Assembly (NCBI GenBank): GCA_016713085.1
Contig: JADJPV010000002.1
Location: forward strand, 992,001 to 1,056,000
Direction of reading: 5' to 3'
Source of the DNA: Chitinophagaceae bacterium
GTDB lineage: Bacteria > Bacteroidota > Bacteroidia > Chitinophagales > Chitinophagaceae
DNA length: 64,000 bases
Shown: piece by piece, positions 40,136 through 51,030 of the stretch
How the letters are laid out: every line of letters begins with the position of its first letter
How positions within the stretch are numbered: the stretch's first letter is position 1
Notes under the pieces: model-generated
The model's database searches: none
The model's input: only the letters and a program-made list of their open reading frames with translations
What the model was told of the DNA's origin: nothing
Position numbers and translations under genes: made by a program

Positions 40136-41182
40136 ATGATTGATCTATCCCTGTTCGACCATAATGATGCCGCTAACCCTAACAACAACATTTTCGGTCT
40201 TCCGTTTTCTGAAGAGGATGCTGACTTAATTATACTTCCAGTTCCCTGGGAAGTAACCGTAAGCTACAAAGCCGGTACTGCCCGTGCCCCTGAACATATT
40301 TTTAAAGCAAGTTTGCAGGTTGAGCTGTATGATAATGATACAAACAATGCCTGGCGCAGAGGAATTTATATGCGGGACACGGATCGGAAAATGTTGCTGA
40401 AAAGCGACTATCTCCGTAAGGAAGCTGAACTCTACATTAATTATATAGCTCAGGATGAAAATGTGAACGACAATAAGTTCATGTGCAAAACGCTGAAAGA
40501 AGTTAATGAAGGAGGTCTTTTCATGAATAACTGGGTGTATGAACAAACGAAAGAGCTGCTTGGAAAAGGAAAGCTTGTTGGGCTTCTTGGTGGCGATCAC
40601 AGCACTCCTCTTGGTTATTATAAAGCTATTGCAGAAAAATATGGCGACTTTGGCATTCTTCAGTTTGATGCCCACCTTGATCTTCGGCAGTCTTACGAAG
40701 GATTTAAATATTCACATGCTTCCATCATGTACAATGCCTTGACTGAAATACCTCAGTTGAAAAAGCTGGTGCAGGTGGGTATCAGGGATTATGGTGATAA
40801 TGAATTGCAAATCGTTGCTGACAGTGAATCAAGAATCATTTCTTTTTTTGACAGGGATTTAAAAAACCGTCAATACGAAGGAGAAAACTGGCAGACAATT
40901 GCTGATGAGATAGTAGAGCATTTGCCCCAGCTCGTATTTATCAGTTTTGATGTTGATGGACTGGATCCAAAACTTTGCCCCAATACCGGCACACCTGTAA
41001 TGGGTGGCCTGGAAAGCGAACAGGCTTTTTATATTCTGCGGAAAATTCTTAAAACCGGACGCAGGTTTATCGGTTTTGATTTGGTTGAAGTGGGAATCAG
41101 CAGTAAAGAATGGGACGAGAATGTTGGTGCAAGATTATTGTACAAACTTTCAAACCTGTTGCTTGCAAGTAATCCAAAATAA
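40136..41182 (+). CDS. Arginase/agmatinase-family ureohydrolase
   Basis: A 348-residue binuclear manganese enzyme. The metal ligands appear in GLLGGDHSTPLG, LQFDAHLDLRQSYEG and ISFDVDGLDPKLCPNTGTP. The last signature is the ureohydrolase pattern S-x-D-x-D-x-x-D-P. The N-terminal extension of about 90 residues before the core is typical for Bacteroidota formimidoylglutamase/agmatinase-like proteins. It may hydrolyse agmatine, arginine or formiminoglutamate; the substrate is not decided by sequence alone. Frame intact, monocistronic. Confidence 0.9.
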   Translation: MIDLSLFDHNDAANPNNNIFGLPFSEEDADLIILPVPWEVTVSYKAGTARAPEHIFKASLQVELYDNDTNNAWRRGIYMRDTDRKMLLKSDYLRKEAELYINYIAQDENVNDNKFMCKTLKEVNEGGLFMNNWVYEQTKELLGKGKLVGLLGGDHSTPLGYYKAIAEKYGDFGILQFDAHLDLRQSYEGFKYSHASIMYNALTEIPQLKKLVQVGIRDYGDNELQIVADSESRIISFFDRDLKNRQYEGENWQTIADEIVEHLPQLVFISFDVDGLDPKLCPNTGTPVMGGLESEQAFYILRKILKTGRRFIGFDLVEVGISSKEWDENVGARLLYKLSNLLLASNPK

Positions 41183-41301
41183 GAACTGATACCCATCAGC
41201 AATTGCATGAAGAACTTGTGAATTCCGGTTGATGTTTCTTTGTTTACTTTCTTATTTCAGTTTTGTTGTCAGGTTTATTTAGTTTGTATCTTTATTGCAC
41301 T

Positions 41302-41904
41302 ATGGCATCTTACAAAATCCCCATCTTTTTCGAGCCCTTCGAGAAGCAAAAAAAAGCAGCACGACTTTTACATTTACTCGCCGGTTTCCTGATGGTAGCT
41401 AATGCATGGGGCGACTTTAAACAACCAAGCCCGGATCTCTTTTTTGTTGTTGTTCAGATTGCCGGTGCAATCTTTGCTGTTTTATTTGCATTAACGGGCA
41501 AACGGCTGTTCGGTAATATTTCCGTGATGAACAGCATTTTCCGGCTGCTTGAAGCTGCTATCTTATTTTATTCCGCTTGGTATTTTATGCGAATGAATCT
41601 TACTTTGATGGGTACACTGCAGATGATTGGTGCAATCGGTCTCCTTGTTTTGTTTTTTACTGAACGGAAAATATTCTCTGTTTGTCATATCCGCATTGAG
41701 GAAAAAGGAGTTTACACACCCCATAATATGGGCGACCGGCTGATTGAATGGAAGGACATTGAACTGATGCTCATTAAAAATGATTTTGTTTCTATCAACA
41801 CGGTACAGAATCATTTTATTCAATACGAAACAGGTGCTGTATTAAGTGAACTGCAGATGGATGAGATGAACGCCTACTGCAGGGAGAAGTTTGTAAAAGC
41901 ATAA
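41302..41904 (+). CDS. Membrane protein of unknown function, paralogue of the one at 53.5 kb
   Basis: A 200-residue protein starting MASYKIPIFFEPFEKQKKAARLLHLLAG. Four transmembrane helices fill residues about 23-130, followed by a soluble domain (VCHIRIEEKGVYTPHNMGDRLIEWKDIELMLIKND) that looks like the PH-like strands of bacterial membrane-associated domains. The gene at 53524 has the same layout and similar residues (LLHxxAGxxxxAxAxxxFK, IFRLLEA versus VFRLIEV, ERKIFxxxxIRIEEKGV versus ERKVIxxEKVSIHHLGV, W+xI). Function unknown. Confidence 0.72.
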   Translation: MASYKIPIFFEPFEKQKKAARLLHLLAGFLMVANAWGDFKQPSPDLFFVVVQIAGAIFAVLFALTGKRLFGNISVMNSIFRLLEAAILFYSAWYFMRMNLTLMGTLQMIGAIGLLVLFFTERKIFSVCHIRIEEKGVYTPHNMGDRLIEWKDIELMLIKNDFVSINTVQNHFIQYETGAVLSELQMDEMNAYCREKFVKA

Positions 41905-41931
41905 CCTCTAAGGATGCTGGTTTATTTTATT

Positions 41932-41939
41932 TATATTTG
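41932..41939 (+). promoter_or_regulatory. Bacteroidota -7 element (TATATTTG) before the metal-efflux operon
   Basis: TATATTTG matches TAnnTTTG. It lies 28 bp after the stop of the preceding gene and just before the TTG start at 41945, suggesting a near leaderless transcript or a start slightly further downstream. Confidence 0.5.
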
Positions 41940-41944
41940 TTCTG

Positions 41945-42328
41945 TTGCAAAAAGCAATCTGCATATTATTCCTTGGGGTTTACCTGTTCTCTTCAACTGA
42001 ACTTCGTCAGTTGTTGAAGTTCCCGTTACTAATTCAGCATTACATTGAACATAAAGAACAGGATAAGAATATTACCGTCTGGAAATTCCTCTCTATTCAT
42101 TACGAAGAAGCAACTGTAATTGACATCGACTACGACAAAGATCAGCAGCTTCCTTTTAAATCCCATGATGGTTGTGCAGGCTCGGGTTTAGGTTCTTTTA
42201 TGCCAACTGCTTTCTATTCTCTTGTTGAAAAAACATGTAAGGAGGAATCAGTAACATATATTATATCTAACGAGTATCTTATTTCCTCTGTTTACCTCTC
42301 CTCTATCTGGCAGCCTCCAAAAGCATAG
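41945..42328 (+). CDS. Small exported protein leading the RND metal-efflux operon
   Basis: About 127 residues. The N-terminus (QKAICILFLGVYLFSSTELRQLLKFP) is a signal-like helix. Conserved features shared with the 48177 protein are TExxQLxxxPxLIxHY, a short charged linker, a FLSIHY/FVDMHY segment, an Asp-rich run (DIDYDKDQQLPF) and a short C-terminal part ending in PP. Homologues in Bacteroidota usually precede CzcA/CusA-type pumps. The start codon is uncertain: TTG 41945 is the only start in frame after a stop. The acidic run could bind metal, which is inference. About 110 bp separate it from the pump gene. Confidence 0.65.
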   Translation: MQKAICILFLGVYLFSSTELRQLLKFPLLIQHYIEHKEQDKNITVWKFLSIHYEEATVIDIDYDKDQQLPFKSHDGCAGSGLGSFMPTAFYSLVEKTCKEESVTYIISNEYLISSVYLSSIWQPPKA

Positions 42329-42436
42329 TCTTGTTTTAATTTTTTCTGAGCAGTAAAGGATATCTTTTTCTTTACTTATCTGCGTATTCCTGCTATTGCA
42401 GCAGTATGTACTATTATTTGATAAACAGACGTCATT

Positions 42437-45400
42437 ATGCTAAATGCTATAATTAGGTTTTCAGTAAAAAATAAGCTGATCATCGGACTATTTATTGTAG
42501 TCCTGATTGGGTATGGAAGTTACCAGGTTACCAAACTTCCCATTGATGCGGTTCCGGATATTACAGATAACCAGGTGCAGGTTATTACCATTGCTCCTTC
42601 TTTTGGTGCTACAGACATTGAACGGCTTGTAACTTTTCCAATTGAGCAGGCAAATAATAATATCTCCGGGTTGAAAGAGATCAGGAGTTTTTCACGCTTT
42701 GGCCTTTCACTGGTAACCATTGTTTTTGATGATGCTACTGATATCTACTGGGCCAGGCAACAGGTAACAGAGCGGCTGCAAAAAGTGCAGGCCATTATTC
42801 CTCCGGGAATTGGCATTCCTGAATTAGGACCTGTATCCACAGGGCTTGGTGAAATATATCAGTATGTTGTTCGCCCAAAAAAAGGGTATGAAACAACATT
42901 CGATGAAACAGAGTTAAGAACTATCCAGGACTGGATTGTACGCCGGCAGTTGTTAGGTGTAAAGGGAGTTGCAGAAGTAAGCAGTTTTGGCGGCAAGTTG
43001 AAACAATACAGTATTGAAATTGATCCGTCTAAACTCCACTCCTATAATATTAACATCAACGATGTTTTCCAGGCGTTGGAAAAAAACAATCAGAATACGG
43101 GGGGGGCATACATTGAAAAAGCATCCACAGTTCTGTATATACGTACAGAAGGATTAGCTGGCAGTATGGAAGACATTCAGAATATTTCCATCAAAACGAT
43201 CAACGGAGGATCCCCGCTTTTTATTCGTGATGTAGCAGAAGTAAAGGTTGGCTTTGCCACAAGATATGGAGCCATGTGTTATAATGACCAGGGCGAAGTA
43301 TCAGGAGCAATTGTGATGATGCTGAAAGGAGCCAACAGCAGTGAAGTAATAAAAAATGTAAAAGAACGCATTGCACAAATTCAGAAAACATTGCCTGAGG
43401 GTGTAACAATTGAACCTTTCCTCGACAGAACCAAGATGGTGAACAATGCTATTGGTACTGTTGAGAAGAATTTATTGGAAGGTGCATTGATCGTTGTGTT
43501 TGTTCTGGTATTGTTTCTCGGAAATTTCAGAGCAGGAATTTTAGTTGCATCCGTTATTCCATTGGCCATGCTCTTTGCCATAACCATGATGAACTGGTTT
43601 GGTGTAAGTGGTAACCTCATGAGTTTGGGTGCATTGGATTTTGGGTTGATTGTAGATGGTGCAGTAATCATTGTGGAAGCGGTAATGCATCAGTTGTCGC
43701 ACAGTAAAAAGTTTAATAATTTTTATCGCCTTACACAGGATCAGATGGACGCTGAAGTAAATTATTCTGCCGGCAGAATGATGAACAGTGCTGTATTCGG
43801 GCAGATCATTATCCTTGTTGTGTACTTACCCATATTTACTTTACAGGGTATTGAAGGAAAGATGTTTAAACCAATGGCACAAACAGTTGCCTTTGCATTA
43901 CTTGGTGCATTCATTTTGTCGCTCACATATATTCCGATGATGAGTTCAATCTTTTTAAGTAAGAAGCTCAAACACAAACAAAACTTATCTGATAAGTTTA
44001 TGGTATGGATGGAAAAACTCTACCAGTCGAATTTGTCGACGATGCTGAATTATCCAAAAACAATTCTTGCTTCAGTGTTCACCTTGTTTATTGCTGCAAT
44101 CATTGTTCTCCGCTCGTTAGGTGGCGAATTTATTCCTGCACTGGAAGAAGGAGACTTTGCTGTAGATACAAGAGTACTCACCGGCAGCAATCTGCAAACA
44201 ACTATTGAGAATACACAGAAAGCTGCACACATTCTTAAAACAAGATTTCCTGAAGTAGAAAAAGTAGTCACTAAAATTGGCAGTGGTGAAGTGCCAACTG
44301 ATCCGATGCCAATGGAAGCAAGTGATATGATGGTCATTTTAAAAGACAAAGAAGAATGGACATCCGCTAAAAGCTTTAATGAACTGGCAGAGAAAATGGG
44401 TGAAGCATTAAAGGATGTGCCGGGTATTACAGCAGGTTTTCAGTTTCCTGTTCAAATGCGTTTCAATGAATTGATGACGGGTGCAAGACAGGATGTTGTT
44501 TGTAAAATTTTTGGAGAAGACCTGGATACACTGGCTTATTACAGCCAAAAGCTTGGGAAGATTATTACAACAGTTGATGGTGCAAAAAATTTATATGTTG
44601 AATCTGTGAATGGTTTACCACAGATCATTATCAATTATAACCGTAGCGCAATCGCTCAATACAACTTAAGTATTGCAGATATCAACCGTATTGTAAATAC
44701 AGCACTTGCAGGGCAAAGCAGCGGAATGTTATTTGAAGGAGAAAAACGGTTTGATATAGTTGTAAAGTTGAAAGGAGAAAAGAAAAAAGACGTAACAGAT
44801 ATTCAGCATTTATTGATTCCAACTCCTGGTGGCAGCCAGGTTCCTCTCTACCAGTTAGCGAATGTAGAAATTAAAGAAGGCCCTAACCAGATTCAGCGTG
44901 AAGATGCCAAACGCAGAATTGTTGTTGGGTTTAACGTTCGGGGCAGAGATGTGCAAAGTATAGTGACTGAACTTCAGAAAAAAACAGAAGCTCAATTGAA
45001 ACTTCCTCCCGGTTATTATATTACCTATGGAGGAGCTTTCGAAAATTTAAATGAAGCAAAGAAACGATTGACCATTGCAGTACCGGTTTCATTACTCTTG
45101 ATTTTTATGCTGCTGTACTTTGCCTTCAATTCAATAAAACAGGGGCTGCTGATTTATTCTGCTATTCCACTGTCAGCAATTGGAGGAATTTTATTTCTTG
45201 CATTGCGTGGTATGCCTTTCAGTATCAGCGCTGGGGTTGGTTTTATTGCGTTGTTTGGTGTAGCTGTATTGAACGGCATTGTACTGATAGCAGAATTTAA
45301 CCGCCTGAAAAATGAAGGTATGCATGATGTAAAACGAATTGTGCTGATGGGAACAAAAATCCGTTTGCGCCCGGTGCTGATGACTGCCGCAGTTGCATCG

Positions 45401-46774
45401 CTTGGCTTTTTGCCTATGGCTTTAAGTAATGGAGCAGGTGCTGAAGTGCAGCGTCCATTAGCAACCGTTGTAATTGGTGGTTTATTGATTGCCACTTTCC
45501 TTACATTGGTTGTGTTACCCGTATTATATATGGTATTTGAAAAAGGGATTACTATGAAAAAGAAAAATACAATTGCAACTGTTATACTGATACTGCTTTC
45601 CTGTAACATGGCAACTGCACAAACTTCTATTACATTACAGGCATCCATCGATACTGCCCTGAAAAATAATCTGCTGGTAAAGAACGAAAAACTGATGGGT
45701 GAATACAGGAAATTGCTGATTGGCAGTTCAGCCATTGTACCGCAAACGAATGTGGTTGCTGATCTTGGTCAAATAAACAGTATTTATAATGATACAAGAT
45801 TTGGCATATCACAGTCATTCAATTTTCCGAAAGTTTATTCCACACAAAAACAATTGTTAACAGAAGAATGGAAAAGCAGCACGCTGCAGGTGGCCGTAAA
45901 AGAAGCAGAATTGCGAAAACAGGTTGCATCAGTTTTTTATCAACTGTTATACCTGCAGCGAAAGCTGCAGTTACTGAATTATGCTGACAGTCTTTATACT
46001 GCATTTTATAAGTTAACAGAACTGCGTTTGCAAAAAGGAGAAAGTAATATACTTGAAAAGACAACTGCAGAAACGCAACTGGGTGAAATTCATCTGCAAC
46101 AGAAACAACTAAAGAGCGACGATGAATTCCTTCAACTACAATTTCAATTATTACTGAATGCAGTTACTTTGTTTAAACCGGTTGCTGAAAAATTCAAGCT
46201 GTAACATCAATCAATTCCCGTTGACATAACACAGCATCCGGCCATTCAATTACTCAGCCATCAGCAGCAATTAGCTGATGCGCTGGTAAAAGTCGAGAAG
46301 GCAAAACTTTTGCCCGATCTGTCGTTGGGTGTATTCAGCAGCAGCATTAAAGGAACCGGCGCTGATAATAAATACTATGGAAGCGGTTACAGGTTCCAGT
46401 CGGTTCAGATTGGGATTGGTATTCCTGTTTTTGCAAAGGCACAGAAAGCAAAGATCAGTGGTGCGAAATTCAGTAAACAGATCGCCGGTAATAGTTATGC
46501 CATTGGATCGCAGGCTTTGCAGACAGAATTGTATGCAGCACTTGCACAGTATAATAAATACGGTGAAACAGTTTCCTATTTTGAACAAACCGGTTTAAAA
46601 AATGCCGAACTGATTATTGCAACTGCTAATAAGCAATTTGCTAATGGCCTCATTAATTATCTTGAATGGTTTATGCTCATTAACCAGGCAATAACTGTTA
46701 AGAATGAATATCTCGATGCTGTGAAAAACCTTAATGAGAGCATCATCCGGTTAAACTTTTATAACAACAAGTAA
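42437..46774 (+). CDS. CusA/CzcA-family heavy-metal RND pump fused to TolC-like channel, in-frame stop
   Basis: A 1445-residue product if the internal stop is ignored. Residues about 1-1040 form an HME-RND pump: the N-terminal helix, FGLIVDGAVIIVEAVMH with proton-relay acids in TM4, VTKIGSGEVPTDPM in the porter domain, and the TM10-12 block ending VLYMVFEKGI. Residues 1045-1445 are a TolC-like outer-membrane factor (a second signal-like helix, ITLQASIDTALKNN, then coiled-coil helices, ALAQYNKYGETVSYFEQTG, YLEWFMLINQA). Pump-channel fusions of this length are known in Bacteroidota. A TAA at 46202-46204 interrupts the same frame between FKL and HQSIPVDITQHPAI. Metal not deducible. Confidence 0.92.
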
Positions 46775-46784
46775 ATTTCAGCAG

Positions 46785-47917
46785 ATGAAAAAATATATGA
46801 TTATAAGTGCAGCATTTATTTTAGTGCTTGCATGCGGCAGTAAAAGAAAAGCACGGAAAACATAACGGTTGAAACAGATGGGAACATTGTAACACTTTCG
46901 CCGGCACAGCTTAAAAATGCAGGTATTGAAACAATCCGTTTACAGCAAAAAGCTGTTTCTTCAATTCTTAAACTGAATGGACGGATAGATGTACCTCCGC
47001 AGAATATTGTTTCAATCAGTGTGCCATTAGGCGGCTATCTAAAGACTACCAAATTACTGCCCGGCATGCATGTAAGTAAGGGAGAAGTAATTGCAGTTGT
47101 TGAAGATCAGCAGTACATACAGTTACAGCAGGATTATTTAACTGCTAAAGCTAAAATCAGTTTTCTTGAGAATGAGTATCTCCGGCAAAAAGAATTAAAT
47201 GAAAGTAAAGCCAGCAGCGATAAAACCTATCAGCTGGCAGAAGCGGATTTCAAAAGCCAGAAAGTGTTGATCAATGCACTGGCTGAAAAACTGAAGCTGG
47301 CAGGGATTAACATTACACAGCTGAATGAAAATAGTATTACCAGGAGCATACAGATCCACTCTCCTATTGACGGCTATGTTTCAAAAGTGAATGTAAACAT
47401 TGGTAAGTATGTTGCACCAACGGAAGTGCTTTTTGAACTGATCAACCCGACTGACATTCATCTTGCATTAAAAGTGTTCGAAAAAGATGTTTCTAAATTA
47501 TTTATCGGTCAGAAACTGGTTGCATTTACGAACAGTGATCCGCAGAATAAACATCTCTGCGAAATTCTGTTAATTGGAAGAGACCTTTCCACTGAACGGA
47601 ATACGGAGGTGCATTGCCATTTTGAACAGTATGATAAAACCCTGATTCCGGGAACCTATATGAACGCTGAAATTGAAATACAGAATAAGAATGCTGAAGT
47701 GCTCCCATCTGATGCTGTTGTTCGTTTTGAAAACAAAAGCTTTGTATTTGTAAAAAGAGATACCGGCAAATTTGAAATGCTTGAAGTACAAACAGGCATT
47801 ACTGAAAATGGCTTTACAGAAATCAATATTACAGATGATAAATTAAAGGAGAATGAGTTTGTGAGTAAGGGTGCTTACTCTTTACTGATGAGTTTAAAAA
47901 ATAAATCAGACGAGTAG
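46785..47917 (+). CDS. Periplasmic adaptor (membrane fusion) lipoprotein of the RND pump (frameshifted)
   Basis: About 378 residues. The signal MKKYMIISAAFILVLACGSK has a lipobox. A slip near 46855 changes frame, and the reading resumes at ENITVETDGNIVTLSPAQLKNAGIET. Then come the barrel-sandwich half (PPQNIVSISVPLGGYLKT, GMHVSKGEVIAVVEDQQYI), a coiled-coil hairpin (AKAKISFLENEYLRQKEL... FKSQKVLINALAEKLKL), the lipoyl return IHSPIDGYVSKVNVNIGKYV, and beta-barrel strands ending near the C-terminus. It couples the pump and the channel domain. 10 bp after the pump gene; terminated by the 17-bp hairpin at 47927. Confidence 0.92.
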
Positions 47918-47926
47918 ACAATTTTA

Positions 47927-47963
47927 AAAATCTTAGAGGAAAATACTTTTCCTCTAAGATTTT
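47927..47963 (+). terminator. Very strong terminator of the metal-efflux operon
   Basis: AAAATCTTAGAGGAAAA and TTTTCCTCTAAGATTTT form a perfect 17-bp stem with a 3-nt loop (TAC). It is 9 bp after the adaptor stop. Confidence 0.9.
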
Positions 47964-48176
47964 CTACTTAAAAAAACACTTTTTTCTCCATAAAAAAGAA
48001 AAATTTATAGAAAGGTCATTTTAAAAAGCCTTTTAGTTTTCTATTATTGTCATGTGAAGATGACAAATCAAATCAGGCAGTTTGATATCCTGATTAGCTT
48101 AAAATAATCAGATTAGATGAATCTGTAACAAAAAAAAACCTGTTGGCATAGTTATTGTCATATCACTGTCATACTG

Positions 48177-48554
48177 ATGCGTAAACTAATTACAATATCC
48201 TTTTTAGCCATTTACCTTCTGGGTAATACAGAAGTGGGTCAGCTGGTAAATTTACCAAAGCTGATTGCACATTATCAGCAGCATCAGCAAATAAATTCAG
48301 ATGTAAGTTTCATTGATTTTGTTGACATGCACTATTTTGGTGATGATGGCATTACTTCAGATGACAATCAGGATAATGAACTCCCATTCAGGCAACTGCA
48401 TAAACCATTTTCTGCAATTGCATACATCGTACCCCCTTTCGCTTCGTTTAATTCCAATACAACAATTATTACTCCGGAAAAACTCAATTTTCTAAAAAAC
48501 GAGTTCCCCATTTCCGGTTACTCTACTCTACCTATACGCCCTCCTGAGTTATAG
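48177..48554 (+). CDS. Small exported protein, paralogue of the 41945 protein
   Basis: 125 residues. Signal-like N-terminus MRKLITISFLAIYLLGNTEVGQLVNLP, then LIAHYQQHQQINSDVSFIDFVDMHYFGDDG and the acidic run TSDDNQDNELPFRQL, ending LPIRPPEL. It shares layout and positions of TExxQL, LIxHY, HY, and the D-rich/LPF segment with the protein leading the pump operon. It precedes the cytochrome cluster (118 bp to the first member). Function unknown; its acidic segment could handle a metal ion, but this is not shown. Confidence 0.72.
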   Translation: MRKLITISFLAIYLLGNTEVGQLVNLPKLIAHYQQHQQINSDVSFIDFVDMHYFGDDGITSDDNQDNELPFRQLHKPFSAIAYIVPPFASFNSNTTIITPEKLNFLKNEFPISGYSTLPIRPPEL

Positions 48555-48672
48555 CCTGTAGTTTTTACCCACACATTTTCTGCAAGCCTAGCCCTGCTGT
48601 GCAGTTGTATTCCCATTGTTTTTACCATCATAATCAAATGCTACTTTTTATTTATGATCAAACAAAAGCAAA

Positions 48673-50232
48673 ATGAAAACCAATCCAATTAAGTTAGCCC
48701 TTCTTGCAATTGCAAGTGCCCTTGTATTTTTTTCCTGTAAGCATGAGCCACCACCAGAGTCATGTGAAGCAATCGGTTTCAAAATAAGTGCAACAAAAAC
48801 CGATGCCTTATTAAATGGTTCAAATGGAACAATAACTGCAACTGCAACAGGCGGTGACGGTTTTCAATTCAGTTTAAATGGAGGGAAATTTTCTGATAGC
48901 GCCTATTTTACAGGTCTTATGGCATTTGGTAATTACCGTGTGGTAGGCCGTAACTCAAACGGATGTACAGATACGTTAGAAATTACCATCGGCTCTACTA
49001 ATCCCTGCCAGGGCGTTACAGTAAATGTTACGGCAACAAAAGTTGATGCATCTCCTAATTTATCAAATGGTTCAATTACTGCAACAGCAAGCGGTAGCAG
49101 TGGTTTTACTTACAGTTTAAATGGAGGTGCATTTCAATCAAGCGGAACTTTTGCAAATATTGCGGCAGGCTCTTATACGATTGCTGCGAAAAGTTCTTCA
49201 GGTTGTATTGGATCAACCCAGGTTACTGTTGGTACCAATAACCCTTGTGCAGGTGTAACTGTTGCTATAACAACTACACAGGTTAACCCGGCCACAGGAC
49301 TATCTAATGGTTCAATTACTGCATCAGCAACAGGTGGCACAGGATTTACATACAGTATCAATAGCGGCGCATTTCAATCAAGTGGCATATTCTCAGGGCT
49401 GGCAGCAGGTAACTATACCATTACAGCAAAAAATTCAAATGGCTGTACAGGAACAACTACTGTAGCATTAGGTGCAAACAATCCATGTGCAGGTATAACA
49501 GTAGCAGTAACAACAACTCAGGTTAACCCGGGCACAGGTCTGTCTAATGGTTCAATTACAGCATCAGCAACGGGTGGTACAGGATTTACTTACAGTTTAA
49601 ACAATGGTACATACCAGACAAGTGGCACATTCAGCAATCTTGCAGCAGGAACGTATACCCTTACAGCTAAGAACTCAAACGGTTGTCTTGGAACGAAGCA
49701 GGTAACACTTACTGCAACCAGTGCCTGTGCAAACACAACAATTGTTATTACAGCAGCTATTGTAAATACTACACCATGTGTTACGCCGGCAAATAATGGA
49801 AGCATTACAGTAACAGCTACAGGTTCAACCGGGTTCACATATAACATCAATGGTGGAGCTTATCAAACCAGTAATGTATTCGCAAGTTTAAATGCAGGTA
49901 ATTTTTTACTGGGTGTAAAAGATGCAAATGGGTGTACTCAAACAAAGTCAGTTACAATTGCAGTGATAGCTCCGGGTTCATTGTTTGCACAAGTGAGAAC
50001 TTTAATAACAACCCGTTGCGGCGGAAGTTCATGTCATATGAATGGCGGAAGTAAAGCCGGTTACAATTTTGACACAGACTGCAACATAGTAACTAAGTGG
50101 AGCCAGATAAATGGTTCATGTGTTACAGGTACATTGAAAAAAATGCCAATCAGTCCGCAACCAAATTTAACAACGGCTGAAAAACAGCTTATTACAAACT
50201 GGGTAAATGCAGGACACCGTTATACTGATTAA
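48673..50232 (+). CDS. Lipoprotein with five SprB repeats and a C-terminal c-type haem domain
   Basis: 519 residues. Signal peptide with lipobox LVFFSCKHEPPPE. Five tandem repeats of about 80 residues follow (33-430), each with a SprB-like core such as GSITASATGGTGFTYSxN and KNSNGCTGT, a fold used in Bacteroidota adhesins and often exposed at the surface. The last 85 residues hold CGGSSCHMNG, a CX4CH haem-binding motif, plus candidate distal Met in LKKMPISP and the terminal ITNWVNAGHRYTD helix of small cytochrome domains. First of six genes on the plus strand. CX4CH differs from the usual CxxCH but is known in some bacterial cytochromes c3. Confidence 0.8.
   Translation: MKTNPIKLALLAIASALVFFSCKHEPPPESCEAIGFKISATKTDALLNGSNGTITATATGGDGFQFSLNGGKFSDSAYFTGLMAFGNYRVVGRNSNGCTDTLEITIGSTNPCQGVTVNVTATKVDASPNLSNGSITATASGSSGFTYSLNGGAFQSSGTFANIAAGSYTIAAKSSSGCIGSTQVTVGTNNPCAGVTVAITTTQVNPATGLSNGSITASATGGTGFTYSINSGAFQSSGIFSGLAAGNYTITAKNSNGCTGTTTVALGANNPCAGITVAVTTTQVNPGTGLSNGSITASATGGTGFTYSLNNGTYQTSGTFSNLAAGTYTLTAKNSNGCLGTKQVTLTATSACANTTIVITAAIVNTTPCVTPANNGSITVTATGSTGFTYNINGGAYQTSNVFASLNAGNFLLGVKDANGCTQTKSVTIAVIAPGSLFAQVRTLITTRCGGSSCHMNGGSKAGYNFDTDCNIVTKWSQINGSCVTGTLKKMPISPQPNLTTAEKQLITNWVNAGHRYTD
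48780..49960 (+). repeat. Tandem DNA repeats encoding SprB-like domains
   Basis: Five units of about 240 bp. Units 3 and 4 (from about 49250 and 49490) are nearly identical over long blocks (e.g. CAGGTTAACCCGG near 49276 and 49518), so unit number could vary by recombination or be miscounted in assembly. Confidence 0.75.
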
Positions 50233-50273
50233 GTATTAACAAACCTTTCGAAAACAATAACAATACAAAAAAT

Positions 50274-51020
50274 ATGAAATCGTTTTTCAAACAAACAGAA
50301 AACATTATGACAGTAAAAATCTTAGGTCTTGGATTTATTGCTTTGATGTTTATCATAATTATCAACTCGTGTAAACACGAACCACCAATGGTTCCGGATA
50401 CAGGAAATCCCGGAGGTGTTAATGGTTTACCGGGTGCAACAGGCAGAGTGTGCAGTGCAGATACGGTTTATTTCGCCAATGAAATTTTACCGTTGATAAC
50501 ATCAACCTGTTCAATGGCCGGTTGTCATGATGCCATTTCACATAAGGAAGGTGTAACACTTACCAATTATAACAACATTGTAAAGCATGTTATACCCGGA
50601 AATGCCGGCAGCAGTTCACTTTATAAAGAGATCATCAAAACAAACAATGATCGTATGCCTCCACCGCCAATGCCTGCGTGGACGACAGAACAGAAAGCCA
50701 AATTGCAAAAGTGGATTAACCAGGGTGCAAAAAACAATTCCTGTGATGGTTGTGATACAACTGACTTTAAATACAGTACTGCCATTAAAACCTTAATGGC
50801 AAATAAATGCCAGGGCTGTCATAATCCATCATCCTTAGGTGGAGGTGTTGATTTGTCAACTTATGCAGGTGTTAAAGCATCGGCATTAACAGGAAAGCTA
50901 TACGGTTCAATCATCTGGTCTGCAGGAATATCACCTATGCCACAGGGTGGATTAAAAATGCCCGATTGTGAAATTAAACAGGTAAAAAAATGGATTGATG
51001 CAGGCACTCCAAACAATTAA
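50274..51020 (+). CDS. Di-haem c-type cytochrome lipoprotein
   Basis: 248 residues. Lipobox in MFIIIINSCKHEPPM (a start at 50310 would also fit). The first haem domain has STCSMAGCHDAISH, a CX4CH motif, with possible axial Met in DRMPPPPMP. The second has ANKCQGCHNPSS (CxxCH) with candidate Met in ISPMPQGGLKM. Both domains end in a W(I/V)(N/D)xG helix (LQKWINQGAKNN, VKKWIDAGTPNN). The CKHEPP start is shared with the preceding lipoprotein. It would carry electrons in the periplasm or at the outer membrane. 41 bp from the previous gene. Confidence 0.87.
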   Translation: MKSFFKQTENIMTVKILGLGFIALMFIIIINSCKHEPPMVPDTGNPGGVNGLPGATGRVCSADTVYFANEILPLITSTCSMAGCHDAISHKEGVTLTNYNNIVKHVIPGNAGSSSLYKEIIKTNNDRMPPPPMPAWTTEQKAKLQKWINQGAKNNSCDGCDTTDFKYSTAIKTLMANKCQGCHNPSSLGGGVDLSTYAGVKASALTGKLYGSIIWSAGISPMPQGGLKMPDCEIKQVKKWIDAGTPNN

Positions 51021-51030
51021 AAACCCAAAC

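Noticed and set aside
46785..47020. Separate small lipoprotein before the adaptor
   Set aside because: After correcting one slip near 46855 the lipobox segment continues directly into the adaptor domain, so it is the adaptor N-terminus.
48780..49960. Tandem repeats as a CRISPR array
   Set aside because: Units are about 240 bp and coding (SprB domains), far larger than CRISPR repeats, with no spacers and no cas genes.
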